From NCBI GenBank assembly GCA_900542615.1, contig UQOG01000053.1, forward strand, positions 1-12,103: DNA of 12,103 nucleotides. The letters are read 5' to 3'. This document shows, piece by piece, positions 5,490-11,973 of this stretch. This stretch comes from an uncultured Eubacteriales bacterium (GTDB lineage Bacteria; Bacillota; Clostridia; Christensenellales; CAG-138). Numbering within the stretch: position 1 is the first letter of the stretch; every line of letters begins with the position of its first letter. The notes under the pieces are model-generated. The model saw only the letters and a list, made by a program, of their open reading frames with translations, was not told the DNA's origin and ran no database searches. The translations under genes were made by a program, and so were the position numbers.

Positions 5490-6220
5490 AATATCAGGAA
5501 TATCATGAGGTCATCCGGGGCCAGCTGGAAGAGCAGTTTGCCCAGGAGGGGAAAAACATCGAAACAGCCGCCAAATACTGCGCGGAATCGGTGAAAAGCG
5601 GCCGGGTGATCCATGTGTTTGGATGCGGCCACTCCCAGATGTTCGCCATGGAGGTATTTTACCGGGCGGGCGGCCTGGTGCCGGTGAATGCGTTGCTCAT
5701 CCCCCACATGGCCCTGTTCCCCAAGGCCAAGCTCAGCACCTTGCAGGAGCGGATCGAAGGCTTTTGCGGCCAGTATTTGCAGCTGGAGGATACGGACCCC
5801 CGGGATACCATGATCGTAGTTTCCATCTCCGGCCGGAACGCCGGCGTGGTGGATATGGCCCTGGAAGCCAAGGCCATCGGCATGAAGGTCATCGCCTTGA
5901 CCTCCCGGCAGTTCTCCGGCAGCACCACCTCCAGGCATTCCAGCGGCAAGCACCTGGCGGATGTGGCCGACGTGGTGATCGACGTCAAGTGCGTCAGCGG
6001 GGACGCCGCCCTCTCCATGGATGGATTGGAGCCCCACTTCTGCGGCACCAGCACGGTATTGGGCATGGCCATTATGGAATCCATCATTGCCCAGACCGTG
6101 GAAAACTGCGTGAACGCAGGCTGCATCCCCCCCATTTATGTAAGCTCCAATCTGGATAAGGGCGACGCCATCAACGCCCAGCACATCAAGAACTACAGCA
6201 AACTGATCTCTTGCCTATAA
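5486..6220 (+). CDS. SIS-domain protein of the UPF0309 type, likely acting on an amino-sugar phosphate
   Basis: A 244-residue single-SIS (sugar isomerase fold) protein. Visible sites: FGCGHSQ (45-51) and VSISGRNAGVVDMA (112-125), the two phosphosugar-binding loops; TSR (139-141); a His/Ser-rich segment SRHSSGKHL (149-157); and PHFCGTSTVLG (183-193). The ending PIYVSSNLDKGDAINAQHI (216-234) is the hallmark I associate with UPF0309 proteins such as Streptomyces SCO4393. From memory, that protein has been reported as NagS, a GlcNAc-6-P-converting enzyme (dehydratase); this is unverified here. The ATG overlaps the EIIA stop, so it is tightly coupled to the transporter. Its placement between EIIA and EIIB suggests it works on the imported sugar phosphate. 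Isomerase, epimerase or dehydratase activity cannot be told apart by eye. Confidence 0.85.
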   Translation: MKYQEYHEVIRGQLEEQFAQEGKNIETAAKYCAESVKSGRVIHVFGCGHSQMFAMEVFYRAGGLVPVNALLIPHMALFPKAKLSTLQERIEGFCGQYLQLEDTDPRDTMIVVSISGRNAGVVDMALEAKAIGMKVIALTSRQFSGSTTSRHSSGKHLADVADVVIDVKCVSGDAALSMDGLEPHFCGTSTVLGMAIMESIIAQTVENCVNAGCIPPIYVSSNLDKGDAINAQHIKNYSKLISCL

Positions 6221-6254
6221 TAACCGGAACCTTCGGAAAATAATTATTTACCAA

Positions 6255-6299
6255 GCAAACAAAAAACCAATACCGGCGGGTCGTCGCCGAAATAACGAC
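6255..6299. promoter_or_regulatory. Operator-like repeat and alternative hairpins in the gap before EIIB
   Basis: The 134-base gap between the SIS gene and EIIB is AT-rich on its left side. The minus strand of 6255-6274 (GGTATTGGTTTTTTGTTTGC) resembles plus 4925-4942 (GGTATGGTATTTGTTTGC), with two gaps and one mismatch. Next to it lie two mutually exclusive hairpins: CGGCG (6274-6278) with CGCCG (6285-6289), and GTCGT (6280-6284) with ACGAC (6295-6299). This may be a second regulator site or an mRNA processing element. Confidence 0.3.
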
Positions 6300-6354
6300 A
6301 ACCGTGGCCTGGCTGGGATTCCATTCCCGTCAGGTGCGCGGGAAGGAGGGTTTG

Positions 6355-6624
6355 ATGCATATTGTCTGTGTATGTGGATTGGGCATGGGCTCTAGCCTGA
6401 TCCTAAAGATGACCGTGGATAAGGCGCTGCGGGAATTGGGCGCCGCCGATCACGAGATCGAACACTGGGACGCAGGAACCGTGGAAAGTAAAAATGCAGA
6501 CCTGATCGTTACCTCAGCCGATTTCCAGGACCGGTTTGCCGGAAAGTCCAACGTGATATTCGTCAACAATGTAGTCAACACGGCGGAGGTGAAGGAAAAG
6601 CTCAAAGCGTATCTTGGAATTTAA
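6355..6624 (+). CDS. PTS sugar transporter subunit IIB, ascorbate type
   Basis: Small cytoplasmic phosphoryl carrier (89 residues) that receives phosphate from EIIA and phosphorylates the sugar during transport through EIIC. The N-terminus MHIVCVCGLGMGSSLILKM carries the phosphocysteine loop: Cys7 in C-G-L-G-M-G-S-S, as in UlaB-like proteins (CGxGxGSS). The remainder fits the alternating alpha/beta fold: a helix after the loop, the strand ADLIVTS (48-54) and NVIFVNN (66-72), then a closing helix. The ATG at 6355 is chosen because GGAAGGAGGG lies four bases upstream and because the family begins directly with this first strand; a longer open frame from 6304 has no support. EIIC begins 51 bases downstream. 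Confidence 0.92.
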   Translation: MHIVCVCGLGMGSSLILKMTVDKALRELGAADHEIEHWDAGTVESKNADLIVTSADFQDRFAGKSNVIFVNNVVNTAEVKEKLKAYLGI

Positions 6625-6675
6625 CAAACCAATTCGTCTCATTCGTTCCAATCCGATCTAAGAAGGGAGTCACAC

Positions 6676-8037
6676 ATGGCATTCTTAAACTTTTTTCTTG
6701 AATTATTGCAGACGCCAGCCATTATCCTTGCAATCGTCGCGCTGATCGGTTTGATCGCCCAGCGCAAAAAGTTCTCCGACGTGCTTTCCGGCACCGTGAA
6801 GACCGCCCTGGGCTATTTGGTCCTTTCCGCGGGCTCCAGCTTGCTGGTCACGGAGATCCTTCCCTTTGTGGGCCTGTTCCAGCAGGTATTCAACCTGAGC
6901 GGCTTCGCCACCGGCTCGGAGATCATCGTAGGCGCCATCCAGGATTCCGTTCCGGTCATCGCCTCCACCTCCGCCATCATCATGGGCGCCGGCTTCCTGG
7001 TGAACATCCTGTTGGCCCGGGTTACCCCCCTCAAGTACATCTTCCTCACCGGCCACATGATGTGGATCAGCTCCGTTGCGGTAGCCTTCTCCCTGTATGA
7101 GTTCGGCTTCAGCACCGGCATGATCATCCTCATCGGCATCATCCTCCAGGGCGCTGTGCTCACCCTTATCCCCGCCATCGCCCAGCCGGTGGTGCGCAAA
7201 ATCACCGGCAGCGACGATTTCGCCATCGGCCACCTGACCACCCTGGGCACCGTATCCTCCGCCTATGTGGGCAAATGGATCGGCGGCAACAGCAAGAGCG
7301 CGGAAGACATGAAGCTCCCCAAGGGCCTCCAGTTCTTCAAGGACACCTCCATGTCCATCTCCATCGTGATGTTCGTGTTCTACATGCTGGTGGTTATCTT
7401 CGCCGGCCCCGAGGCTGTGGCCGAATACGCCGGCGGCACCAACTACCTGATCTACGGCCTGCTCAAGGCCCTGGGCTTCACCGCCGGTATCCTGGTATTG
7501 CTCCAAGGCGTTCGGATGCTCCTTGGCGAGCTGGTCCCCGCCTTCAAGGGTATTGCGGATAAGCTGGTGCCCAACGCCATTCCCGCGCTGGATGTGCCCG
7601 CCCTGTTCGGCTTTGCTCCCAACTCCCTGATGCTGGGCTTCATCTTCGCCACCATCGGCATGATCGTAGCCATGTTCCTCTCTTCCATCTTCTTCGGCGT
7701 GGTTCCCCTGGTCTCCATCATCGGCGCCTTCTTCACCGGCGGCGTGGCGGGCATCATGGGCAACGCCCTGGGCGGCCGGGTCGGCGCCATGGTTTCCGGC
7801 TTCGTATATGGCCTGGAGCTGATCCTCTTCTCCGGCTTTACCTATAGCCTGTTCAACCACTTCGCCGCCGTGGGCGCCGAAGGTACCGGCCACGACTGCA
7901 TCGACGCCATGGCCCTGATGACCATCATGAAGAACCCGGTGGTTGGTATCATCATCATCGTGGGCGCCTTCATCCTGGCCTCCGTACTGGTGGTACGGCA
8001 TCAGAAGAAGGCCGCGGAAAAGAGCCAGGCCGCGTAA
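6676..8037 (+). CDS. PTS permease subunit IIC, ascorbate (UlaA/SgaT) family
   Basis: Integral membrane permease of 453 residues, close to UlaA in length. It opens with FFLELLQTPAIILAIVALIGLIAQ and contains about ten to eleven hydrophobic segments, including about 95-115, 118-137, 141-162, 225-245, 315-345, 350-372 and 425-445. Family-like landmarks are the polar loop GTVKTALGYLVLSAGSSLL (39-57), FLTGHMMW (122-129) and DDFAIGHLTTLG (180-191). The C-terminus is a short Lys-rich cytoplasmic tail. A GAAGGGAG site precedes the ATG. Codons end overwhelmingly in C (GGC, ATC, GCC), more than in the neighbours, suggesting high expression. Family membership is clear, but the substrate need not be ascorbate: the surrounding nagA and SIS genes argue for an amino sugar. 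An intrinsic terminator follows directly. Confidence 0.92.
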   Translation: MAFLNFFLELLQTPAIILAIVALIGLIAQRKKFSDVLSGTVKTALGYLVLSAGSSLLVTEILPFVGLFQQVFNLSGFATGSEIIVGAIQDSVPVIASTSAIIMGAGFLVNILLARVTPLKYIFLTGHMMWISSVAVAFSLYEFGFSTGMIILIGIILQGAVLTLIPAIAQPVVRKITGSDDFAIGHLTTLGTVSSAYVGKWIGGNSKSAEDMKLPKGLQFFKDTSMSISIVMFVFYMLVVIFAGPEAVAEYAGGTNYLIYGLLKALGFTAGILVLLQGVRMLLGELVPAFKGIADKLVPNAIPALDVPALFGFAPNSLMLGFIFATIGMIVAMFLSSIFFGVVPLVSIIGAFFTGGVAGIMGNALGGRVGAMVSGFVYGLELILFSGFTYSLFNHFAAVGAEGTGHDCIDAMALMTIMKNPVVGIIIIVGAFILASVLVVRHQKKAAEKSQAA

Positions 8038-8058
8038 TCCCCTGCATACCTGAATCCG

Positions 8059-8095
8059 TGGCGGAGGCGTAGGCATTCTACCCTCCGCCATTTTT
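8059..8095 (+). terminator. Intrinsic terminator after the EIIC gene
   Basis: TGGCGGAGG (8059-8067) pairs with CCTCCGCCA (8082-8090). Inside, after one bulged C, GTAG (8069-8072) pairs with CTAC (8078-8081) around a 5-base loop. TTTTT follows at 8091-8095. This is the best terminator in the window. It lies inside the gene run, so it probably lowers expression of the genes downstream of the permease. Confidence 0.85.
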
Positions 8096-8128
8096 CCAGG
8101 CGGACCAAATAGAAAGGAACACCCACTC

Positions 8129-9160
8129 ATGTATTTGATCGAACAGGAACTTCGCAACCAGTTCGCGGCGGCCACCCAGACCGTGGACGCCCTCTTTGCC
8201 CATAAGGACGCCCTCGCCAACGCCTTATCCGGCATATCCTCCATTTGCGTATTGGGCTGCGGCTCCAGCTACAGCCTGGCCAAATCCGCCGCCACCCTGC
8301 TTTCCCAGCAGGCCGGCATCCCCGCTACCCCCATCGCGGCGGGAGACCTGCTGGTGAATTTCAGCGACTACCGGCGTACCCTGGAAAACAGCGCCATCCT
8401 TCTGCTCTCCCGCTCCGGCGCCACCAGCGAGGTGGTGCGGGCGGCCGCCCTTTGCAAGCAGCAATTCGGCAGCCGCATCCTCTCCATCTGCACCCAGGCG
8501 GGCGCCCCTGTGGAAGCCCATACGGACCTGAATCTAATCCTGCCTTGGGCCTATGACAAGGCGGTTTGCCAGACCCGCACCGTTTCCAACCTGTATATCG
8601 CCCTGCTGGGCCTGGCCTACATCGCCGGGGGCAACGACGCCGGACTCCAAGCCCTGAAGGATTTGGAAGCCTATAGCGAGCCCTTCTGCTCCCAGCAGGA
8701 GGAAGCCTTAAAAGCCCTGGCTCAGCAGCCTTGGACCCGGGCAGTGGTCCTGGCGGACAGCGGCCCCGCCGGCCTGGCGGAGGAGGGCGCCCTGGCCTTC
8801 AAGGAGATCTGCCGCCGGGATTCCAACCACTACCATATGCTGGACGTACGCCATGGCCCCATGGTGCAGATCAACCAGGACGTGCTGGTGATCGCCCTGG
8901 TATCCTCCGGGGACCGGGGGCTTCAAGCGGCGCTGTTGGCGGACATCGCTAAAAAAACCGACCGCCTCCTGGTGCTGGATTGCGGCCAGGGCGCCGAGGC
9001 CCTGCCCGGCCACAACATCCCGTTGCCCCCCTGCGGCAGCGACGCGGTGAAGGCCGTATTCGCCCTTTACTGCATCCAAGTGCTGTGCCTGCACCATGCC
9101 CAACACCGGGGCGTTGATCCGGACAACCCGGACGGCCTAGACGCCTGGATCAAGCTGTAA
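8129..9160 (+). CDS. Double-SIS aminosugar-phosphate isomerase/deaminase (GlmS-C/AgaS-like)
   Basis: A 343-residue protein with two SIS domains and no glutaminase domain. First domain: VLGCGSSYSLA (41-51) and LLSRSGATSEVV (92-103), the phosphosugar loops. Second domain: VLADSGPAGLAEEGALAFKEIC (207-228), in which Glu226 occupies the position of the catalytic Glu of the GlmS isomerase domain. RHGPMVQI (241-248) has His242 matching the GlmS ring-opening His, and the C-terminal DPDNPDGLDAWIKL puts Lys342 where GlmS has its essential lysine. Relatives include AgaS, NagB-II, FrlB and GfrF. Since nagA is in the island and nagB is not, deamination or isomerisation of the deacetylated sugar phosphate is the most economical role (inference). 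AAAGGA lies ten bases before the ATG. It is separated from EIIC by a terminator. Confidence 0.85.
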   Translation: MYLIEQELRNQFAAATQTVDALFAHKDALANALSGISSICVLGCGSSYSLAKSAATLLSQQAGIPATPIAAGDLLVNFSDYRRTLENSAILLLSRSGATSEVVRAAALCKQQFGSRILSICTQAGAPVEAHTDLNLILPWAYDKAVCQTRTVSNLYIALLGLAYIAGGNDAGLQALKDLEAYSEPFCSQQEEALKALAQQPWTRAVVLADSGPAGLAEEGALAFKEICRRDSNHYHMLDVRHGPMVQINQDVLVIALVSSGDRGLQAALLADIAKKTDRLLVLDCGQGAEALPGHNIPLPPCGSDAVKAVFALYCIQVLCLHHAQHRGVDPDNPDGLDAWIKL

Positions 9161-9178
9161 GCCGCAAAGCGATGCGCC

Positions 9179-9207
9179 TTGCCGCTGAAATATGCCCATG
9201 CTAGAAT
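9179..9207 (+). promoter_or_regulatory. Candidate internal promoter for HAD-ptsI-ptsH
   Basis: In the 66-base gap after the double-SIS gene, TTGCCG (9179-9184, 4 of 6) and TAGAAT (9202-9207, 5 of 6) are exactly 17 bases apart. TGC precedes the latter as an extended -10. Transcription would start near 9214, directly in front of AGGAGG (9215-9220). It could let the general PTS genes be expressed without the sugar-specific ones. Confidence 0.45.
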
Positions 9208-9226
9208 GAAAAGCAGGAGGATCGCC

Positions 9227-9898
9227 ATGTATCCCGTGTTGCTCTTTGATATGGACGGTACGCTGGTGGATTCCGCCGAGGGGGTCTATCAGTCCATGCG
9301 CTACGCCATGGAAGCGGAAGGCGTGCCCCCGATAAAGCGGGAGCAGGCCCGGTATTTCCTGGGGGAAACCCTGGAATCCGTGCTCAAGCGCAAATTCGGC
9401 ATGGAAGGCCCAGTGGTCCAGCGGATCCGGGAACGCTTCCTGCCCCATTACCAGGAAACCGGCCTTTTTGCCACCACCCCGGTCCCCGGCATGGTGGAGC
9501 TGACCCGCTCCCTCCATGCAAAGGGGTACCGCTTGGGGATCGCTTCCTGCAAGCCCTGGATCTATTGTGGGCCCACCTTGCAGCATTGCGGGTTTTCCGA
9601 TTGCTTTGAAGCCATTGCCGGGAGCTGGCACAACGGCGTGCCCGAAGAAAAGACCGCCGTGATCCGGGAGGCCCTTCGGCTGCTGGACGTGCCTGCCGGG
9701 CAGGCCGTTATGATCGGCGACCGGGGGGTGGATATTTCCTGCGCAGCTTCCCTGGGAATCCCTGGCATCGGCTTAAGCTACTGCGGCTATGGGGAGCCCG
9801 GGGAGTTGGAACAGGCAGGCGCTGTGGCAGTAGCCCCCACGGCGGAAGCCTTGGGCCGGATCATCGAAGAACAAGCATGGGCCCTTTCGGACAAATAA
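9227..9898 (+). CDS. HAD-superfamily phosphatase, phosphoglycolate-phosphatase-like
   Basis: A 223-residue cytoplasmic hydrolase with a Rossmann core and small helical cap (subfamily I). Motif I is LLFDMDGTLVDS (5-16; nucleophile Asp8, acid/base Asp10), motif II is GIASCKP (Ser107), motif III is Lys142 in VPEEKTAVI, and motif IV is MIGDRGVDI (162-170; Asp165, Asp169). Residues about 17-85 form the cap that sets specificity. The start at 9227 is decided by AGGAGG six bases upstream; an upstream TTG reading has no such site. It lies between a sugar-phosphate isomerase and ptsI, so removal of a surplus or dead-end sugar phosphate is plausible, but the substrate cannot be read from the motifs. 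A role as beta-phosphoglucomutase is less likely (DMDGTL rather than DLDGV). Confidence 0.9.
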   Translation: MYPVLLFDMDGTLVDSAEGVYQSMRYAMEAEGVPPIKREQARYFLGETLESVLKRKFGMEGPVVQRIRERFLPHYQETGLFATTPVPGMVELTRSLHAKGYRLGIASCKPWIYCGPTLQHCGFSDCFEAIAGSWHNGVPEEKTAVIREALRLLDVPAGQAVMIGDRGVDISCAASLGIPGIGLSYCGYGEPGELEQAGAVAVAPTAEALGRIIEEQAWALSDK

Positions 9899-9911
9899 AG
9901 GGGGATAAACA

Positions 9912-11633
9912 ATGGAACTAACTGGTAAACCTGTATCCACAGGGATCGTAATGGGCGAAGTGCTGCGCTATATCCCCTTCGCGCCGGTGCTGACCCAAGC
10001 CCCCCTGGCGGAAGGGACCCAGGGGCAAGCATGGGACCAATACCTTGCCACCAGGGAAAAGGCCAAGGGGGAATTGGGCGCCCTGGAACAGCGCATGGCC
10101 CAGACCGACCCGGAAAAGGCCAAGATCATGGCCGCCCACCAGGAGATCCTGGCGGACCCTGCCATGGACGATGAGATCCGGGGATTGGTGATGGAACAGT
10201 TGTGCAGCCCAGATGCGGCCATCGCCCAGATATACGACACCTATGCCGCCATTTTGGCAAAATCCAAAAACGCCCTTATGCGGGAACGGGCTTCCGACCT
10301 ACAGGATGTGAAGCGCCGACTCCTCCGCTGCTGGGCCGGCGCCCCGGAGCAGAACCTTTCCTTCCTGGCCAAGCCGGTCATCGTGGTGGCGGACGACCTG
10401 TTCCCTTCGGACACGGCTTCCCTGGACCGGGCGCGGGTATTGGGCATCGTCACCCAGGTGGGGGGCAGTACCTCCCATACGGCCATCATCGCCCGCAGTT
10501 ACGAGATCCCGGCAGTGCTGGGAGTAACGGGCGCCATGGACGCCCTGGCGGACGGCCAATTCATTGTTCTGGACGCGGTGGAAGGCCGGGTGATCCCCAA
10601 CCCCACGGAGGAGGAAATAACCCGCTATAGCCAGCAGGCCGCCCAGTTACAGGCGGAGCTGCAAATCACAAAAGCCTATCGGGATAAGCTCCCTGTGACC
10701 TTGGATGGCCATAGGGTAGAAGTACACCTTAACGTGGCGGCAGCCACGGAGCAGGAGCTGGCGGGAGCGGCCTTTGCGGATGGCTGCGGCCTGTTCCGCA
10801 CGGAATTCCTATACACCAGCAGCCAGGGGCTGCCGGATGAAACCCAACAGTTCCAGATCTATAAAAAGGTCCTTACAGCCTTTGGGGATAAGCCTGTGAC
10901 CCTGCGCACCATGGATATCGGGGGGGACAAACAGGTGCCCTGCCTGGACCTGCCTAAGGAGAGCAATCCCTTCCTGGGGGTGCGGGGCCTAAGGCTTTCC
11001 CTTTCCAAGCCGGAGCTGTTCCGCACCCAGATCCGGGCTGCCCTGCGGGCTTCCGCCCACGGCAAGCTGCAAATCATGATGCCCATGGTGGGCGCCCTGG
11101 ACGAGGTATACGCCGCCAAGGCCATCATCCAGGCCGAAGGCGAAAAGCTGGACGCCCAAGGAATCCCTTGGGATCATGCCGTCCCCATCGGCATTATGGT
11201 GGAGATCCCTTCCATTGCTTTGATCGCCGACCGGGTGGCGGAAGAGGTGGATTTCGTCAGCGTGGGCACCAACGATCTGATCCAGTATCTGTGCGCGGCT
11301 GACCGGATGAACCCAGGGGTCCGCCCCTATTACCAGGATTACCATCCGGCCCTCTTCCGCTTGCTGGACATCCTGAGCCAAACCTTCCGGGAAGCTGGGA
11401 AGCCTTTGAGCATCTGCGGGGAGCTGGGTTCAGACCCCTTGGCCGTCCCCGCCCTGGTAGGGCTAGGCATCCAAAAGCTTTCCATGGGGGCCGCCGCCAT
11501 CGCCGGCGCCAAACGGGTCATCCGCAATCTGGACCTGCCCCAGGCCCAGGCCCTTGCCCAGGACATTCTATCCATGAAAACCGCCGGGGCCGTCCAAGCC
11601 CGGCTCACCGCGTTTTCCAATGCGCATCAATAA
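9912..11633 (+). CDS. ptsI: Phosphoenolpyruvate-protein phosphotransferase (PTS Enzyme I)
   Basis: Enzyme I autophosphorylates from phosphoenolpyruvate and passes the phosphate to HPr, the first step of all PTS transport. At 573 residues it is full length, and its numbering matches the E. coli enzyme at all key sites: His189 in GGSTSHTAIIAR (184-195) is the phosphorylated residue; Arg296 (LFRTEF) and Arg332 (LRTMDIGGDK) bind PEP; Glu431 (MVEIPS) and Asp455 (GTNDL) bind magnesium; Cys502 (SICGELGSDP) is the catalytic cysteine. The N-terminal HPr-binding helices lie at about residues 40-145. It begins 13 bases after the HAD gene with an AAGGGGG site, and ptsH follows 21 bases after its stop. 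The order ptsI-ptsH is the reverse of the usual one. It could be dedicated to this transporter or the cell's only Enzyme I. Confidence 0.97.
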   Translation: MELTGKPVSTGIVMGEVLRYIPFAPVLTQAPLAEGTQGQAWDQYLATREKAKGELGALEQRMAQTDPEKAKIMAAHQEILADPAMDDEIRGLVMEQLCSPDAAIAQIYDTYAAILAKSKNALMRERASDLQDVKRRLLRCWAGAPEQNLSFLAKPVIVVADDLFPSDTASLDRARVLGIVTQVGGSTSHTAIIARSYEIPAVLGVTGAMDALADGQFIVLDAVEGRVIPNPTEEEITRYSQQAAQLQAELQITKAYRDKLPVTLDGHRVEVHLNVAAATEQELAGAAFADGCGLFRTEFLYTSSQGLPDETQQFQIYKKVLTAFGDKPVTLRTMDIGGDKQVPCLDLPKESNPFLGVRGLRLSLSKPELFRTQIRAALRASAHGKLQIMMPMVGALDEVYAAKAIIQAEGEKLDAQGIPWDHAVPIGIMVEIPSIALIADRVAEEVDFVSVGTNDLIQYLCAADRMNPGVRPYYQDYHPALFRLLDILSQTFREAGKPLSICGELGSDPLAVPALVGLGIQKLSMGAAAIAGAKRVIRNLDLPQAQALAQDILSMKTAGAVQARLTAFSNAHQ

Positions 11634-11635
11634 AC

Positions 11636-11653
11636 GGGAGGCATAAGAAGGAG
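11636..11653 (+). promoter_or_regulatory. Unusually spaced ribosome binding sites before ptsH
   Basis: Two purine-rich sites precede the ptsH ATG at 11655: GGGAGG (11636-11641), 13 bases away, and AAGGAG (11648-11653), one base away. Neither has ideal spacing, yet the protein start fits the HPr family exactly. This could modulate HPr synthesis relative to Enzyme I. Confidence 0.5.
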
Positions 11654-11654
11654 C

Positions 11655-11921
11655 ATGGTAGAAAAACAGATCACCATTCAAAACGAAACGGGCCTGCACG
11701 CAAGGCCCGCCACAGAATTTGTACAGCTGGCCGGAAAATTCCAATCCAAGATCGACCTGCAACGGGTGGGGGAGGACGATTGGTACAACGCCAAATCCAT
11801 CATCATGCTGATGACCCTGGGCCTGGCCCAGGGCGAGCAAGCCCTGCTGCGGGCCGAAGGAGCGGACGAGCAGGCGGCGGTAGACGCCCTTGCCGACCTG
11901 GTGGCCAATATGAAGGACTAG
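11655..11921 (+). CDS. ptsH: Phosphocarrier protein HPr
   Basis: HPr carries phosphate from Enzyme I to EIIA proteins. At 88 residues the length is usual. His15 in TGLHARPATEF (12-22) is the phosphorylated residue, and Arg17 is conserved. NAKSIIMLMTLG (45-56) contains Ser48, equivalent to the regulatory Ser46 of Gram-positive HPr after a two-residue insertion in the preceding loop (VGEDDWY). It may therefore be a target of HPr kinase and take part in catabolite control; a Crh-like protein is excluded by the histidine. It is the last gene of the run and is followed by two hairpins. With ptsI it completes the phosphate relay for the EIIA, EIIB and EIIC encoded upstream. Confidence 0.96.
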   Translation: MVEKQITIQNETGLHARPATEFVQLAGKFQSKIDLQRVGEDDWYNAKSIIMLMTLGLAQGEQALLRAEGADEQAAVDALADLVANMKD

Positions 11922-11923
11922 CA

Positions 11924-11973
11924 GCCACAGCATGTGGCAAAAGGGAAAAGCCGGCGGTATTCTCCGCCGGCTT
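11924..11973 (+). terminator. Tandem hairpins after ptsH
   Basis: GCCACA-GCA-TGTGGC (11924-11938) is followed by a 10-bp stem, AAGCCGGCGG (11948-11957) with CCGCCGGCTT (11964-11973) and a 6-base loop. On the plus strand no U-run follows. On the minus strand the large hairpin is followed by TTCCCTTTT, so it would work better as a terminator for transcripts arriving from the right. Probably bidirectional. Confidence 0.55.

Noticed and set aside
6216..6221. Perfect TATAAT at the end of the first SIS gene as an internal promoter
   Set aside because: It spans the last codon and stop of the gene, and no acceptable -35 lies 16-18 bases upstream.
6304..6354. Upstream GTG start for the EIIB gene
   Set aside because: The 17 extra residues do not fit the family, and the strong GGAAGGAGGG site lies directly before the ATG at 6355.
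6703..8244. Long minus-strand frame (513 residues) opposite the EIIC gene
   Set aside because: Rich in His, Gly, Asp and Glu, as expected for the complement of a C-ending-codon membrane protein gene; no motifs and no ribosome binding site.
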